From the NCBI GenBank assembly GCA_041399205.1, contig JAWKTK010000007.1, positions 271,401-335,400 on the forward strand: a DNA stretch of 64,000 nt, read 5' to 3'. The notes under the pieces were generated by a model. The model worked only from the letters and a program-made list of their open reading frames with translations. It ran no database searches and was not told the DNA's origin. Position 1 is the stretch's first letter. Each line of letters opens with the position of its first letter. Source of the DNA: JAGQOZ01 sp041399205. GTDB lineage: Bacteria; Planctomycetota; Planctomycetia; Pirellulales; Pirellulaceae. Both the position numbers and the translations under genes were made by a program. Positions 29,004 through 37,903 of this stretch are shown piece after piece.

Positions 29004-30211
29004 ATTTGGCGTGGAAGGACATTCGGTACAATTGGGGTCGCTTTGCGCTGACTTGCGTCGGCGTGGGCATGCTGCTGATGATTGTCATTGGCATGGGCGG
29101 AATCTATCGAGGTATCGAGGCGGATGCGACGCTGCTGATTGACACCGTGGAAGCAGATATGTGGGTGGTTCAGCATCAGACGCGAGGCCCCTTCGCCGAG
29201 GTTTCGCAAGTTCCCAGCAACGTCTTGTATCGAACTCGCGCTGTTCCCGGCGTCGCTGGCTCCAGAGAATTCGTCTTTCACACCATTCAGCGAAGTTACC
29301 AAGATCGGCCTATTCGCATTGCGCTGATGGGCCTGAGTTGGCCCGAAGATTACGGTGCATGGATTCAGCTGACCGCGGGTAGGCACTTGCAGCAGGCACA
29401 TCTGGAAATGATTGCCGACGAATCTTTGCAACTGCCGTTGGGCGCAAAAATTCGTCTTGGCAAGGACACGTACCACGTCGTCGGTGTCACTCGGAATCAG
29501 CTCAGCTCGAACGGCGACGGCATTGCCTTCGTGACCACTCGCGATGCGCTGGCCATCCGCTTTGACGTTTCTGGCGAAGCGGTTCGTTTAGAACGAGAAG
29601 CCAGGACGGCGCGTGGTGGCGATGCCGAATTGACTGATTTGCAGCCGAACCTGTTGGAAAATGCTTCGTTGCCGACCAGCCAGATTCCGACCATCGCGCC
29701 GCCGCAACTGAGCGCCGTCATGGTCACACTGCAACCTCAAGCCGACGTGGAAGAAGTGAAGAAAATTATTCAGGGCTGGAGCGATGTTTCCGTCTATTCG
29801 TCTCAAGATCAACGGGACTTGCTGCTGAAAGGTTCCGTAGAGAAAATTCGCAAACAGATCGGACTGTTCCGAGCACTCCTGACCTTGATCGCCGGAATTA
29901 TTATGGCGCTGATTCTGTACACGCTGACATTGGACAAGATTCATTCCATTGCGTTGTTGAAATTGATCGGCGCACCGAACGGCGTCATCTTGCGAATGAT
30001 TTTGCAGCAGGCCGTTTTGCTGGGCGTGATCGGGTTTATGATTGCCGTGGCGCTGGGCCGCAGAATCTATCCCATGTTTCCTCGTCGAGTGGTCATCACG
30101 CAGCACGACCTGCTGCAATTGGCCGTGATTTTGGCGGTCATTTCCGTGTTATCCAGTTTTCTGGGAATCTGGAAGGCGATGCGAGTGCAACCGAACGAGG
30201 CTTTGTCATGA
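29000..30211 (+). CDS. ABC transporter permease, FtsX/DevC-like
   Basis: This is a 403-residue permease with an N-terminal membrane segment (FALTCVGVGMLLMIVIGMGG, ~15-35), then a large extracytoplasmic domain (~40-275), then three further membrane helices (LLTLIAGIIMALILYTLTLD, QQAVLLGVIGFMIAVALG, LAVILAVISVLSSFLGI). This is the FtsX layout seen in MacB, LolC and DevC. It ends MRVQPNEALS, the coupling-helix ending typical of the family (PxxAL). The start overlaps the adaptor stop and its own stop overlaps the ATPase start, both as ATGA, so the three are translated together. The cargo is unknown; lipids or small peptides are usual. Confidence 0.9.
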   Translation: MNLAWKDIRYNWGRFALTCVGVGMLLMIVIGMGGIYRGIEADATLLIDTVEADMWVVQHQTRGPFAEVSQVPSNVLYRTRAVPGVAGSREFVFHTIQRSYQDRPIRIALMGLSWPEDYGAWIQLTAGRHLQQAHLEMIADESLQLPLGAKIRLGKDTYHVVGVTRNQLSSNGDGIAFVTTRDALAIRFDVSGEAVRLEREARTARGGDAELTDLQPNLLENASLPTSQIPTIAPPQLSAVMVTLQPQADVEEVKKIIQGWSDVSVYSSQDQRDLLLKGSVEKIRKQIGLFRALLTLIAGIIMALILYTLTLDKIHSIALLKLIGAPNGVILRMILQQAVLLGVIGFMIAVALGRRIYPMFPRRVVITQHDLLQLAVILAVISVLSSFLGIWKAMRVQPNEALS

Positions 30212-30948
30212 GCGAAATTCGTGAGCGCGGCTTGGCCATTCAAACGGTATCGCTGACCAAAATCTATGGTAGTGGCAACACGGAAGTGGTGGCCATGCGA
30301 GACGTTTCGATGGAAATCCAACAGGGCGAAGTCGTCGCTTTGCTCGGTCCCAGCGGCAGCGGTAAATCGACCTTCTTGACAGCCGTCGGCTTGATCAATC
30401 GTCCGACATCGGGGCAAGTGCATATCGGCGGCGAATTGGTATTGGACGGTCAGACAGCGAAGACCGATCTGCGCGCATTTCGGCGAAGACACATTGGCTT
30501 TGTGTTCCAAAAATCGAATTTGATTCCCTTTCTGTCGGCCGTCGAAAATGTGCAGATAGCGATGGAACTGAACGGGCAGCCTAAAGGGGCGGCAAGGCGG
30601 CGAGCGATGGAGTTGCTGGACTATTTGGGCGTCGCTGATCGTGCGAAAAATCGGCCGTCAATGCTGTCCGGCGGGCAACAACAACGCGTGGCGGTCGCTC
30701 GCGCTTTAGCCAATCAGCCCAGCGTCATCTTAGCGGACGAACCAACTGCGGCGCTGGATGGATTTCGAGGCCGACAAGTGATGGAGCTGTTTGCAAAGGT
30801 AGCGCATCAGCAATCGGCGGGCGTGGTAGTCGTGACGCACGATCATCGTTCGCTGGATGTTTTTGACCGAACTTATGAAATGGAAGATGGTCGAATTCGA
30901 TCATCCACCGCCGGTGCAGTACAAGACAACTCGTTGTCACCAAGATAA
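30208..30948 (+). CDS. ABC transporter ATP-binding protein, LolD/MacB/DevA-like
   Basis: This 246-residue ATPase powers the exporter formed with the two preceding genes. It contains a Walker A (LLGPSGSGKSTFLTAVG), Q-loop (GFVFQKSNLIPFLSAVENV), signature (LSGGQQQRVAVARAL), Walker B with D-loop (VILADEPTAALDG) and H-loop (VVVVTHDHRSLDVFDR). These fit the MacB/LolD subgroup. The last ~15 residues are Ser-rich and variable. It converges on cutC with only 6 bp between the stop codons. Confidence 0.94.
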   Translation: MSEIRERGLAIQTVSLTKIYGSGNTEVVAMRDVSMEIQQGEVVALLGPSGSGKSTFLTAVGLINRPTSGQVHIGGELVLDGQTAKTDLRAFRRRHIGFVFQKSNLIPFLSAVENVQIAMELNGQPKGAARRRAMELLDYLGVADRAKNRPSMLSGGQQQRVAVARALANQPSVILADEPTAALDGFRGRQVMELFAKVAHQQSAGVVVVTHDHRSLDVFDRTYEMEDGRIRSSTAGAVQDNSLSPR

Positions 30949-30954
30949 CCGCCG

Positions 30955-32034
30955 TCAATCGCGATTCAACAAGCCGCTCAAATTCGCCGCCAACCACGAT
31001 TGTTGCGTAACGGCATATTCTGGGTTTCGCATGAATTGGGATTCGAAACCGTAGCCGCACACCGGACAGACAAAAATCGGCCGGTCCGCATCAAAATGAT
31101 TGACTTCGGCCGCTGTGTTCTGCAAATCATGCAAGTCCGCATACAACGTTTCACATTCGTAGCAAAACACCATGGGGTGCTGGCAAGTGGAACACTGAAA
31201 CGGAAACAAGTTTTCATTGCCGCAACAGTGGAATAGACTGACGTCTAAGTCGGCAGTGGTCACGGGCCGCTGAGATAATTGACTCGGATCAAGCTTCGCC
31301 AGCTGACAAATACGCGTCACTATCTCCAGCGAAGTCACTTTTCTTAGAAATTCGTCCGGCGCCACAGTCGAACTCATCGGCACGTCCGTTCGCCGAAAAC
31401 GCATGGGACTCGTTTGTGTCATACTGCCGCTGAAATGTACTTCGCGAACGCCTGTCTGTTCGATAATTCGCTGCACGTTTTGCTGGCTGACGCCGCAACC
31501 CGCCATAACGCTCAACCGCCCTTCAGCTTGACGAACCAACTGCTGAATGACCGCAATTCCGTCAGCCGCATTCGAATGACAACCAGATGTCAGCAATCGG
31601 TGACAACCGAGCTGGATAATGGACTCCAAATTTTCATCGGGCGAACGGCCCACATCGAACGCGCGGTGGAACGTAATCTCCAAACCATCTGCAGCGGCAA
31701 CCAGCGCTTGGCAAACATCTTGATCAACATCGCCATCGGGTGTTAACGCGCCAATCACAATGCCGCGAATCCCGGTCTGGCGAAGCGATTGGATGTCTCG
31801 CCGCATGACATCGACTTCTTCGGGCGAATAACAAAAATCACCGCCTCGGCATCGAATCATCACCATCACCGGCAGTGGAACGGCCGCTATTACGGCTTCC
31901 GTCATGCCGAGACTGGGCGTGGTACCGCCTTCGAGTAAATTCGCGCACAACTCCAGCCGATCGGCACCAGCTTGGTGGGCCGCTCGAGCTCCCGCTACCG
32001 AATCAATGCAGATTTCGCACGTAATAACAGCCAT
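30955..32034 (-). CDS. cutC: CutC family protein fused to a C-terminal double zinc ribbon
   Basis: CutC is a TIM-barrel protein historically tied to copper homeostasis. ATG 32034 has a GGAAGG site and begins MAVITCEICIDSVAGARAAH. Barrel motifs include GADRLELCANLLEGGTTPSL, VMIRCRGGDFCYSPEE, GIVIGALTPDGDVD, LEITFHRAFDV, RLLTSGCHSNAADG and VMAGCGVSQQNV. The CutC core ends near residue 245. Residues ~265-359 are an unusual extension with Cys pairs spaced C-x2-C-x6-C-x2-C (QCSTCQHPMVFCYECETLY) and then CPVCGYGFE. The extension resembles the separate protein at 63054-63332. The fusion suggests metal or nucleic-acid binding in addition to the barrel, which is inference. Confidence 0.9.
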   Translation of the reverse strand: MAVITCEICIDSVAGARAAHQAGADRLELCANLLEGGTTPSLGMTEAVIAAVPLPVMVMIRCRGGDFCYSPEEVDVMRRDIQSLRQTGIRGIVIGALTPDGDVDQDVCQALVAAADGLEITFHRAFDVGRSPDENLESIIQLGCHRLLTSGCHSNAADGIAVIQQLVRQAEGRLSVMAGCGVSQQNVQRIIEQTGVREVHFSGSMTQTSPMRFRRTDVPMSSTVAPDEFLRKVTSLEIVTRICQLAKLDPSQLSQRPVTTADLDVSLFHCCGNENLFPFQCSTCQHPMVFCYECETLYADLHDLQNTAAEVNHFDADRPIFVCPVCGYGFESQFMRNPEYAVTQQSWLAANLSGLLNRD

Positions 32035-32288
32035 TTCAGCCCTTCCAGGAACGATTCGAAAAAGGTGGTTTTGACAAGGCATTGCGAATCACCACTCCGC
32101 TCATGCCACAACCGCGTAGATGGAATCCAAAACTGCAGTTTCAACGTAGCGTATTCCTTTCGAAACATCCAAGCCCTGAATCGCCAGAAATTGGAAACGA
32201 AACAATTGTTCACGGTACCGAAGACCGTTATGTTGTCCAGATTCAGTTTGAGCGATTTCGAAGAATTGCGGCTTTGAGGAAGGAAATA

Positions 32289-33037
32289 ATGAAGAATACC
32301 ATCACGTTTTCTATTTGAATCGTCGCGGTATTATCGTCGGCGATTTGGGCAGGCGAATTAAGTTTAAGCGGTCCGATCACCGACGACGTTAGTTCCGGGA
32401 TTTCGTCTGCTGTCACTTATACGCACGCCATCAGCGGCGGGACGGCGGTTACCGTAAACGGAGTTGACTTTGCGGCACTCACCCCGACGGAAACACCAGC
32501 TAATTTCAGTTGGGACACTGGCGGCTTGACCAAGAACATGGTTACTGCCAATTTTGGTGATTGACGGACGGCGGGAGTGTCACTGGCCCGGAAGTTGTTT
32601 CTTTGCTTAAGGATTTCACTTACTCGGGCAACGGAGCAAACCAGCCGGCATCTCAGACATTTACTCTGTCTGGTCTTACCCCAGGCCAAGACTACGATTT
32701 TCGTTTCTACATTCGACCTTGGGATACCGAAGGCAGTGGCCGCGAAATCGACTTCACCTTTACCAACGGTAGCGGTAGACACCGTCGCAGGACCAGAAGA
32801 TCGTCCAGGCACGGTTCTTGGTACGGGCGATGAATTAGCGCATTCTATCTAAGCTACGCGTATACCGCCCAAGGTGACACCTTGTCGATCAATACAGCCG
32901 TTGGAAGTGACGTGGCCAATTCGGGCAGCTTTCACATGTACGGCCTGACCAACCAAGTGGTGCCTGAACCACAAGGGTTCGCGATGCTGGCCATGGCTGG
33001 ATTGATGCTGATGGGCGTCTTGCGACGTCGTCGCTAG
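32289..33037 (+). pseudogene. PEP-CTERM secreted protein, frame broken
   Basis: ATG 32289 follows AGGAAATA and starts MKNTITFSI, then hits TGA at codon 10, while the sequence beyond continues as a good signal peptide (IVAVLSSAIWAGE). The body is readable in pieces: SGGTAVTVNGVDFAALTPTE, NFSWDTGGLTKNMV, then after frame changes near 32565 and 32780 QTFTLSGLTPGQDYDFRFYI and LSYAYTAQGDTLSINTAVG. The C-terminus is a clear sorting tail, VPEPQGFAMLAMAGLMLMGV plus RRRR. It has no dockerin. Breaks in an otherwise clean neighbourhood mean either a true pseudogene or a local consensus problem. Confidence 0.75.
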
Positions 33038-33073
33038 GGCCTTGATTGGCAATGTTTCGGACAACAAACCTTA

Positions 33074-33105
33074 ATGCCGACTCCGCTGGAGTCGGCATTT
33101 TTTTT
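33074..33105 (+). terminator. Rho-independent terminator
   Basis: ATGCCGACTCC, loop GCT, GGAGTCGGCAT and a run of eight T form an 11-bp perfect stem with T-tail, 36 bp beyond the PEP-CTERM gene stop. It is the strongest terminator seen in the window. Confidence 0.92.
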
Positions 33106-33206
33106 GTGCCATTGTTTCGCGAATATTTGCTTCGTCTTGTAAATCTGGATTGTTACAATCTTATCGATCCAGTTTTCTATCGTGGTGGCTGATTAGGAGC
33201 GAAGTT

Positions 33207-36200
33207 ATGGCGGTTCGAAAATGGTGGCAATTTTCTAAGCAAAATCTGAGGCATCCGCATCGCCGGACCATTCTAAGAACAGAAGCATTGGAAGTTCGCA
33301 CCGTCCTGGATGCTCGGTTGGTGATTTCCGAAGTCGTCGCCAATAACGATTTTGGCATCGAAGATGACGATGGTGATCGAGTTGACTGGATTGAACTCCA
33401 TAATGCCGGTGACCAAGCGGCCAATTTATCGGGCTGGCATTTAACGGATGATTCGGAAAATCTCCAGCTGTGGTCGTTTCCTGACGTAACGCTGCAACCC
33501 CAGGATTATTTGGTCGTCTACGCGTCTGGCAAGGACCGCGTTGCCGCCGCCTCGCCACTGCACACTAATTTCCGTCTGGACAACGATGGAGAATTTCTGG
33601 CTCTGGTCCAGCCCAACGGCACGACTGTTGAGCATCAGTACGCTCCGTTCGGCGCCCTGCTGCCTGACCGAGCGTTTGGTTTGGCGCAAAGCGTAGAATC
33701 CATCGCACTGTTCGAACCGACGTCGCCGGTTCGAACCATCGTGCCGACCAGCGAATTGGCGGAAGCGGTCGCAAGCGGCAGTTGGACAATGCCCGAATTT
33801 GACGATTCGTCGTGGATCGTCGGCGTAGGCGGCGTCGGTTTTGAACAAGCCACGGAATTCGATCCGTACATCGGCACCGACATGGAAGCTCAAATGTTTG
33901 GCGTGAATTCCTCGGCGCTGATTCGCATTCCATTTGACGTTGCCAATCCGTTTGCCATCACGGACATGTCATTCCAGCTGCAATACGATGACGGTTTTGT
34001 GGCCTATCTGAATGGAGTCAAGATTGCGGAAGCGAATTCGCCGGACGAACTGGCCTGGGACACTCGCTCGACGGGAACGCACCGAGACACGCTGGCGGTC
34101 CAGTTTGAATCGTTCGATGTGACACCTTTCGTTCACCTACTTCAACCAACGAATAACATTCTGGCCATTCACGGCATGAATAGCGGCACTTCGTCAGACG
34201 ACTTTTTGATCGCTGCGAAGCTAGATGCCTTTCAACCTGGTTCGCTGGAATCATTGCCGCCCGGCTTTTTCGCCAAAGCAACTCCCGGACGTCCCAACGG
34301 AATTATCGTCTATTCGGGTTTGGTGAATGACGTGCAAGCGGACAGGCTGCGAGGTTTTTACGACAGCGCTTTTGACGTGCAGCTGACCAGCGGCACTGCG
34401 GGTGCGACAATCATATTCACGACCGATGGCAGCCAACCCACATTGGAAAACGGGACACCGATTTCGCCCGCGATTGCCGACGAATTTGTGTCGTCAACGG
34501 TTTCTATTGGCAAAACCACCACGTTGCGCGCCGCCGCATTTAAAGACGGTTTTCTGACCAGCAAGATCATGACGCAAACGTATTTGATGCTGGCCGACGT
34601 CATTCAGCAAGACGTTCAAGCGACCATCAATGCCGGTTTTCCAGAAACGTGGGGCCGTTACGAACCAGACTATGGTGTCGATCCCGATGTGGTTGGTCCG
34701 AACGATCAATACGATGGCGAATTCGCCGCACAGATTTTTGACGCGCTCAAGGCAGCGCCCACCGTTTCCATCACCACGGACATCACAAATCTTTTCGGCG
34801 AAAATGGCATCTACGAAAATTCAGTGCGCAGCGGAGCGGAATGGGAGCGGCCGATCAGCGTAGAAATCATGATGCCGGACGGTTCGAATCAAATCCAAGT
34901 GGATGCGGGCCTGCGCATCGCTGGTGACAACGTGCGGAACTTTGCCAATTCCAAAAAGCAATCGATGCGATTGGAGTTTCGATCAGAATACGGCGCTACC
35001 AAACTTCGCTTTCCGCTGTACGAAGATGCCGACGCGGTCGATTCATTTGACACCATTATCTTGCGCGGTGCCTATAACGACGGCTGGGTGCATACGCCCA
35101 ATACCACTCAGTTTATTCGCGACGAATGGGCAAGAACCACGCTGCGGATGATGGGGCAACCTCAAGTGCATGGCCGTTTTGTGCACGTCTACCTAAACGG
35201 ATTTTATTGGGGAGTTTACAATGCGGTCGAACGCCCCGTGGCCTCGTTCGCCTCTGATTATTTCGGTGGAAACAAAGACGAATGGGACGCATTGAATACC
35301 GGTTCGGTTCGTGATGGCAATGGCGAAGCCTGGGCCGACCTCCGGCGGATTGCTCGTGAAGCCAACACGGAAGACCAGCAGGCCAGCAACGCTGCGCTCC
35401 AACAACTGCTGGGCAACCATCCCGACGGCACTCCCAATCCGCAGCAGGAAGTAATTTTGGATGTTGACAATTACATCGACTATCTGATTGTCAATTTCTA
35501 CGGCGGCAACACCGACTGGCCTGGCAGAAATTACTATGCCGCTCGGCAACGAGGTTCGGACAGCACCGGCTTCAAATTCTTTGCGTGGGATACGGAGAAA
35601 ATTCTGGATCACGGCGAAGGTTCCACGCTGACCACCAATAATGTGAGTGTGTCGGACGGTGTGGCAGTGGCGTATCGGTACTTGCTAAGCAACGACGAAT
35701 TCCGACTGCGGTTTGCCGATCACATTCATCGGCATTTCTTCAACGGCGGTGTCCTGGCCGTGAATCCCGACAGCCCGGCGTGGGATCCGCAAGATCCTGA
35801 CAAAAACATGCCCGCTCAAACGTACGCCGCCATTGCTGATCGCATCGAATTGGCATTAATTGCCGAATCCGCTCGATGGGGCGACACACAATCGACTTCC
35901 ACCAGAAACGATGGTCGAACGTATACGGTGGACGATTGGCGAGCGAAACGAGATGATCTGTACGAAAAATACTTTCCGAACCGTTCGCAGATTGTGTTGA
36001 ACTATTTTGTACGAGCGGACCTTTATCCCGAAGTCGTCGCTCCGATCTTCAATCAACATGGAGGCAGTATCGACGCCAACTTTTCGCTGGAAATGACTTC
36101 GCCCGGCACCATTTACTATACGCTGGACGGATCGGATCCCCGACGCAGTTCGCTGGAACCCGGTGTGACCGAAGCCGGCGTTCGCTCGACGGCAATCGAA

Positions 36201-37265
36201 TATTCCGGTCCAATTGCCTTGCCCGCTGGAGCAATGGTGAAAGCCAGAACCTTGGTCGACGGAGTTTGGAGTGCCTTGAACGAAGCAACCTTTACCGTGG
36301 CCAACAATCCGATTCGCATTGCCGAAATCATGTACAACCCCAGCGATCGTGACACCAACGGACGGGACAATGACGAATTTGAGTTTGTGGAATTGATCAA
36401 CACTTCGACCACGGAAACAATCCATCTGGCCGGCTACCGCTTTACAGACGGCATTGAATTCACGTTCGATGACGTATCGTTGGCACCACAAGAGCGATTG
36501 GTAGTGGTTGCCAACCAGGCGGCGTTCCAGCAACGGTATGGTTCGGACTTGCCGGTGGCCGGCGAATATGGCACGACACCAGACGCATTCCGGCTCAGCA
36601 ATAGCGGCGAAACACTGCGATTGGTTGATTCCGTCGGCGGCATTGTGCACGAAGTCACCTACAGCGACGACTGGATTGCCAGTACCGACGGAGTCGGTGC
36701 GTCTCTGACCGCCATCAATGATCTACCGAATCAAGACGAAGCGGAAGTCAGCCGCTGGCGCGCCAGTGTTCCGGTTGGTGGTTCCCCGGGCCGAACCGAA
36801 CAACTGGACGTCAACGGAGATGGAGAATCAACCATCGCCGACGTCGATTTGTTCTGTAGCGCGTTGCAAGCGAACGTGACGCAATATGATCTGAACGGCG
36901 ATAACCGCCTGGATATTCAAGACATGGCAATGGTCATTCAAAGCATTCTGAGAATTCCGTATGGCGATTCCAATCTTGATGGTCGATTCGATTCGGCCGA
37001 TCTGGCGTTGGTGTTCCAAGCCGCCGAATATGAAGACCAGTTCGTGCGTAATTCTCGCTGGTCCGAAGGAGATTGGAACTGCGATGGCGACTTCACCGCT
37101 CGCGATATCGTCGACACGTTTGTTTTTGGAGAATATTCGTTGCCCGCAGCAATGGCAACCGGGCAGGCGGCTGCACACACCGCGAAGATACGAGACATCG
37201 CGGCGGCATTAGCCGTAGACATGGCGTTTAGTACGGAACGCAGTAATCTCTCAATTCGGCGATAA
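33207..37265 (+). CDS. Large secreted LTD/CotH-kinase/dockerin protein
   Basis: A 1352-residue protein. ATG 33207 is chosen for its TTAGGAGCG site. The N-terminus has the planctomycete extracellular motif (TEALEVRTVLDARLV). Residues ~36-150 form a lamin-tail-like domain (NDFGIEDDDGDRVDWIELHN). Residues ~180-345 are a jelly-roll-like region (FDDSSW..GVGGVGFE). Around 400 and 965 lie chitobiase-type Ig units (TIIFTTDGSQPT; GTIYYTLDGSDP). Residues ~520-850 are the CotH kinase: YIDYLIVNFYGGNTDWPGRN and FFAWDTEKILDHGEGS match its active-site segments. A second LTD (~1034-1158, RIAEIMYNPSDRDT) and dockerin-like EF-hands (DVNGDGES, DLNGDNRLDIQD, GDSNLDGRFDSADLALVFQ) end it. It may phosphorylate secreted or surface proteins; there is no PEP-CTERM. 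The stop overlaps the convergent gene by 38 bp. Confidence 0.9.
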   Translation: MAVRKWWQFSKQNLRHPHRRTILRTEALEVRTVLDARLVISEVVANNDFGIEDDDGDRVDWIELHNAGDQAANLSGWHLTDDSENLQLWSFPDVTLQPQDYLVVYASGKDRVAAASPLHTNFRLDNDGEFLALVQPNGTTVEHQYAPFGALLPDRAFGLAQSVESIALFEPTSPVRTIVPTSELAEAVASGSWTMPEFDDSSWIVGVGGVGFEQATEFDPYIGTDMEAQMFGVNSSALIRIPFDVANPFAITDMSFQLQYDDGFVAYLNGVKIAEANSPDELAWDTRSTGTHRDTLAVQFESFDVTPFVHLLQPTNNILAIHGMNSGTSSDDFLIAAKLDAFQPGSLESLPPGFFAKATPGRPNGIIVYSGLVNDVQADRLRGFYDSAFDVQLTSGTAGATIIFTTDGSQPTLENGTPISPAIADEFVSSTVSIGKTTTLRAAAFKDGFLTSKIMTQTYLMLADVIQQDVQATINAGFPETWGRYEPDYGVDPDVVGPNDQYDGEFAAQIFDALKAAPTVSITTDITNLFGENGIYENSVRSGAEWERPISVEIMMPDGSNQIQVDAGLRIAGDNVRNFANSKKQSMRLEFRSEYGATKLRFPLYEDADAVDSFDTIILRGAYNDGWVHTPNTTQFIRDEWARTTLRMMGQPQVHGRFVHVYLNGFYWGVYNAVERPVASFASDYFGGNKDEWDALNTGSVRDGNGEAWADLRRIAREANTEDQQASNAALQQLLGNHPDGTPNPQQEVILDVDNYIDYLIVNFYGGNTDWPGRNYYAARQRGSDSTGFKFFAWDTEKILDHGEGSTLTTNNVSVSDGVAVAYRYLLSNDEFRLRFADHIHRHFFNGGVLAVNPDSPAWDPQDPDKNMPAQTYAAIADRIELALIAESARWGDTQSTSTRNDGRTYTVDDWRAKRDDLYEKYFPNRSQIVLNYFVRADLYPEVVAPIFNQHGGSIDANFSLEMTSPGTIYYTLDGSDPRRSSLEPGVTEAGVRSTAIEYSGPIALPAGAMVKARTLVDGVWSALNEATFTVANNPIRIAEIMYNPSDRDTNGRDNDEFEFVELINTSTTETIHLAGYRFTDGIEFTFDDVSLAPQERLVVVANQAAFQQRYGSDLPVAGEYGTTPDAFRLSNSGETLRLVDSVGGIVHEVTYSDDWIASTDGVGASLTAINDLPNQDEAEVSRWRASVPVGGSPGRTEQLDVNGDGESTIADVDLFCSALQANVTQYDLNGDNRLDIQDMAMVIQSILRIPYGDSNLDGRFDSADLALVFQAAEYEDQFVRNSRWSEGDWNCDGDFTARDIVDTFVFGEYSLPAAMATGQAAAHTAKIRDIAAALAVDMAFSTERSNLSIRR

Positions 37266-37869
37266 TTTTTTCCACTTCCTGATCACTGGGATCAGGGGCA
37301 ATGGCGGTAAAATAGTTGTCGTCGATGCCAAACATCTTCTTGCGGGCGTGCGCTTCGTCTGGATGCTCGTCTACCAGCACATCGCCTAACTCAAAATCGT
37401 TATCCCAAAGAACGGCGTCTGCCAAGCACTCGACCATCAGTTGCCATTCGCCGTGATCGTCGCAGTCGACGCCGGGAACGTGATCCGAATCTGCGCCGTC
37501 TGCCTCTAGTACTTCCTCTACTGCCGCGAGAATCGAATGTCGAACTTCATATTCTTCCGGTTCATCGGGAAACAGGCGGTTTCCATCGGCTTCAAGTTGA
37601 GCTAGTTCTGCTGCGACGTCGAACAGGCAAGCGACTGCCGCTTCGTTGATGGCGGTAAGTTCTACCGGTTCGAATTCTTCCGACAACAAACCTCGCGCCA
37701 CTTCCAACATTACCGCCCATTTAGCCGGCTGCGTCAGATCATTGAACGCTTGAACCGAAAAATCAAGTTCTTCCGAAACTTGATCAATGAAACTTGCCAA
37801 TGCAAGCCTCACAAGTTCTGCCTCGGCGCCTTGCAACGTGCGTACACCTCGACTTGTTTTCCAAACCAT
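37228..37869 (-). CDS. Acidic protein of unknown function
   Basis: ATG 37869 has a CAGGAGAGAAG site and starts MVWKTSRGVRTLQGAEAELV; a longer opening from 38004 has no site and overlaps the DUF1080 gene. The 213-residue product is strongly acidic and mostly helical, with no signal or membrane segment. Its middle carries DDHGEWQLMVECLADAVLWD and its end EKIIAELRDYCVPY. I do not recognise the family. It lies directly downstream of the DUF1080 gene (38-bp gap) on the same strand and overlaps the 3' end of the convergent CotH gene. Cytoplasmic location is likely. Confidence 0.75.
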   Translation of the reverse strand: MVWKTSRGVRTLQGAEAELVRLALASFIDQVSEELDFSVQAFNDLTQPAKWAVMLEVARGLLSEEFEPVELTAINEAAVACLFDVAAELAQLEADGNRLFPDEPEEYEVRHSILAAVEEVLEADGADSDHVPGVDCDDHGEWQLMVECLADAVLWDNDFELGDVLVDEHPDEAHARKKMFGIDDNYFTAIAPDPSDQEVEKIIAELRDYCVPY

Positions 37870-37903
37870 CGGCTTCTCTCCTGATTGCAATGAAGCGTGT
37901 AGA

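Noticed and set aside
35856..36650. 264-codon opening on the minus strand
   Set aside because: It is antisense to the CotH gene, which has clear domain matches; codon content is a shadow of that gene.
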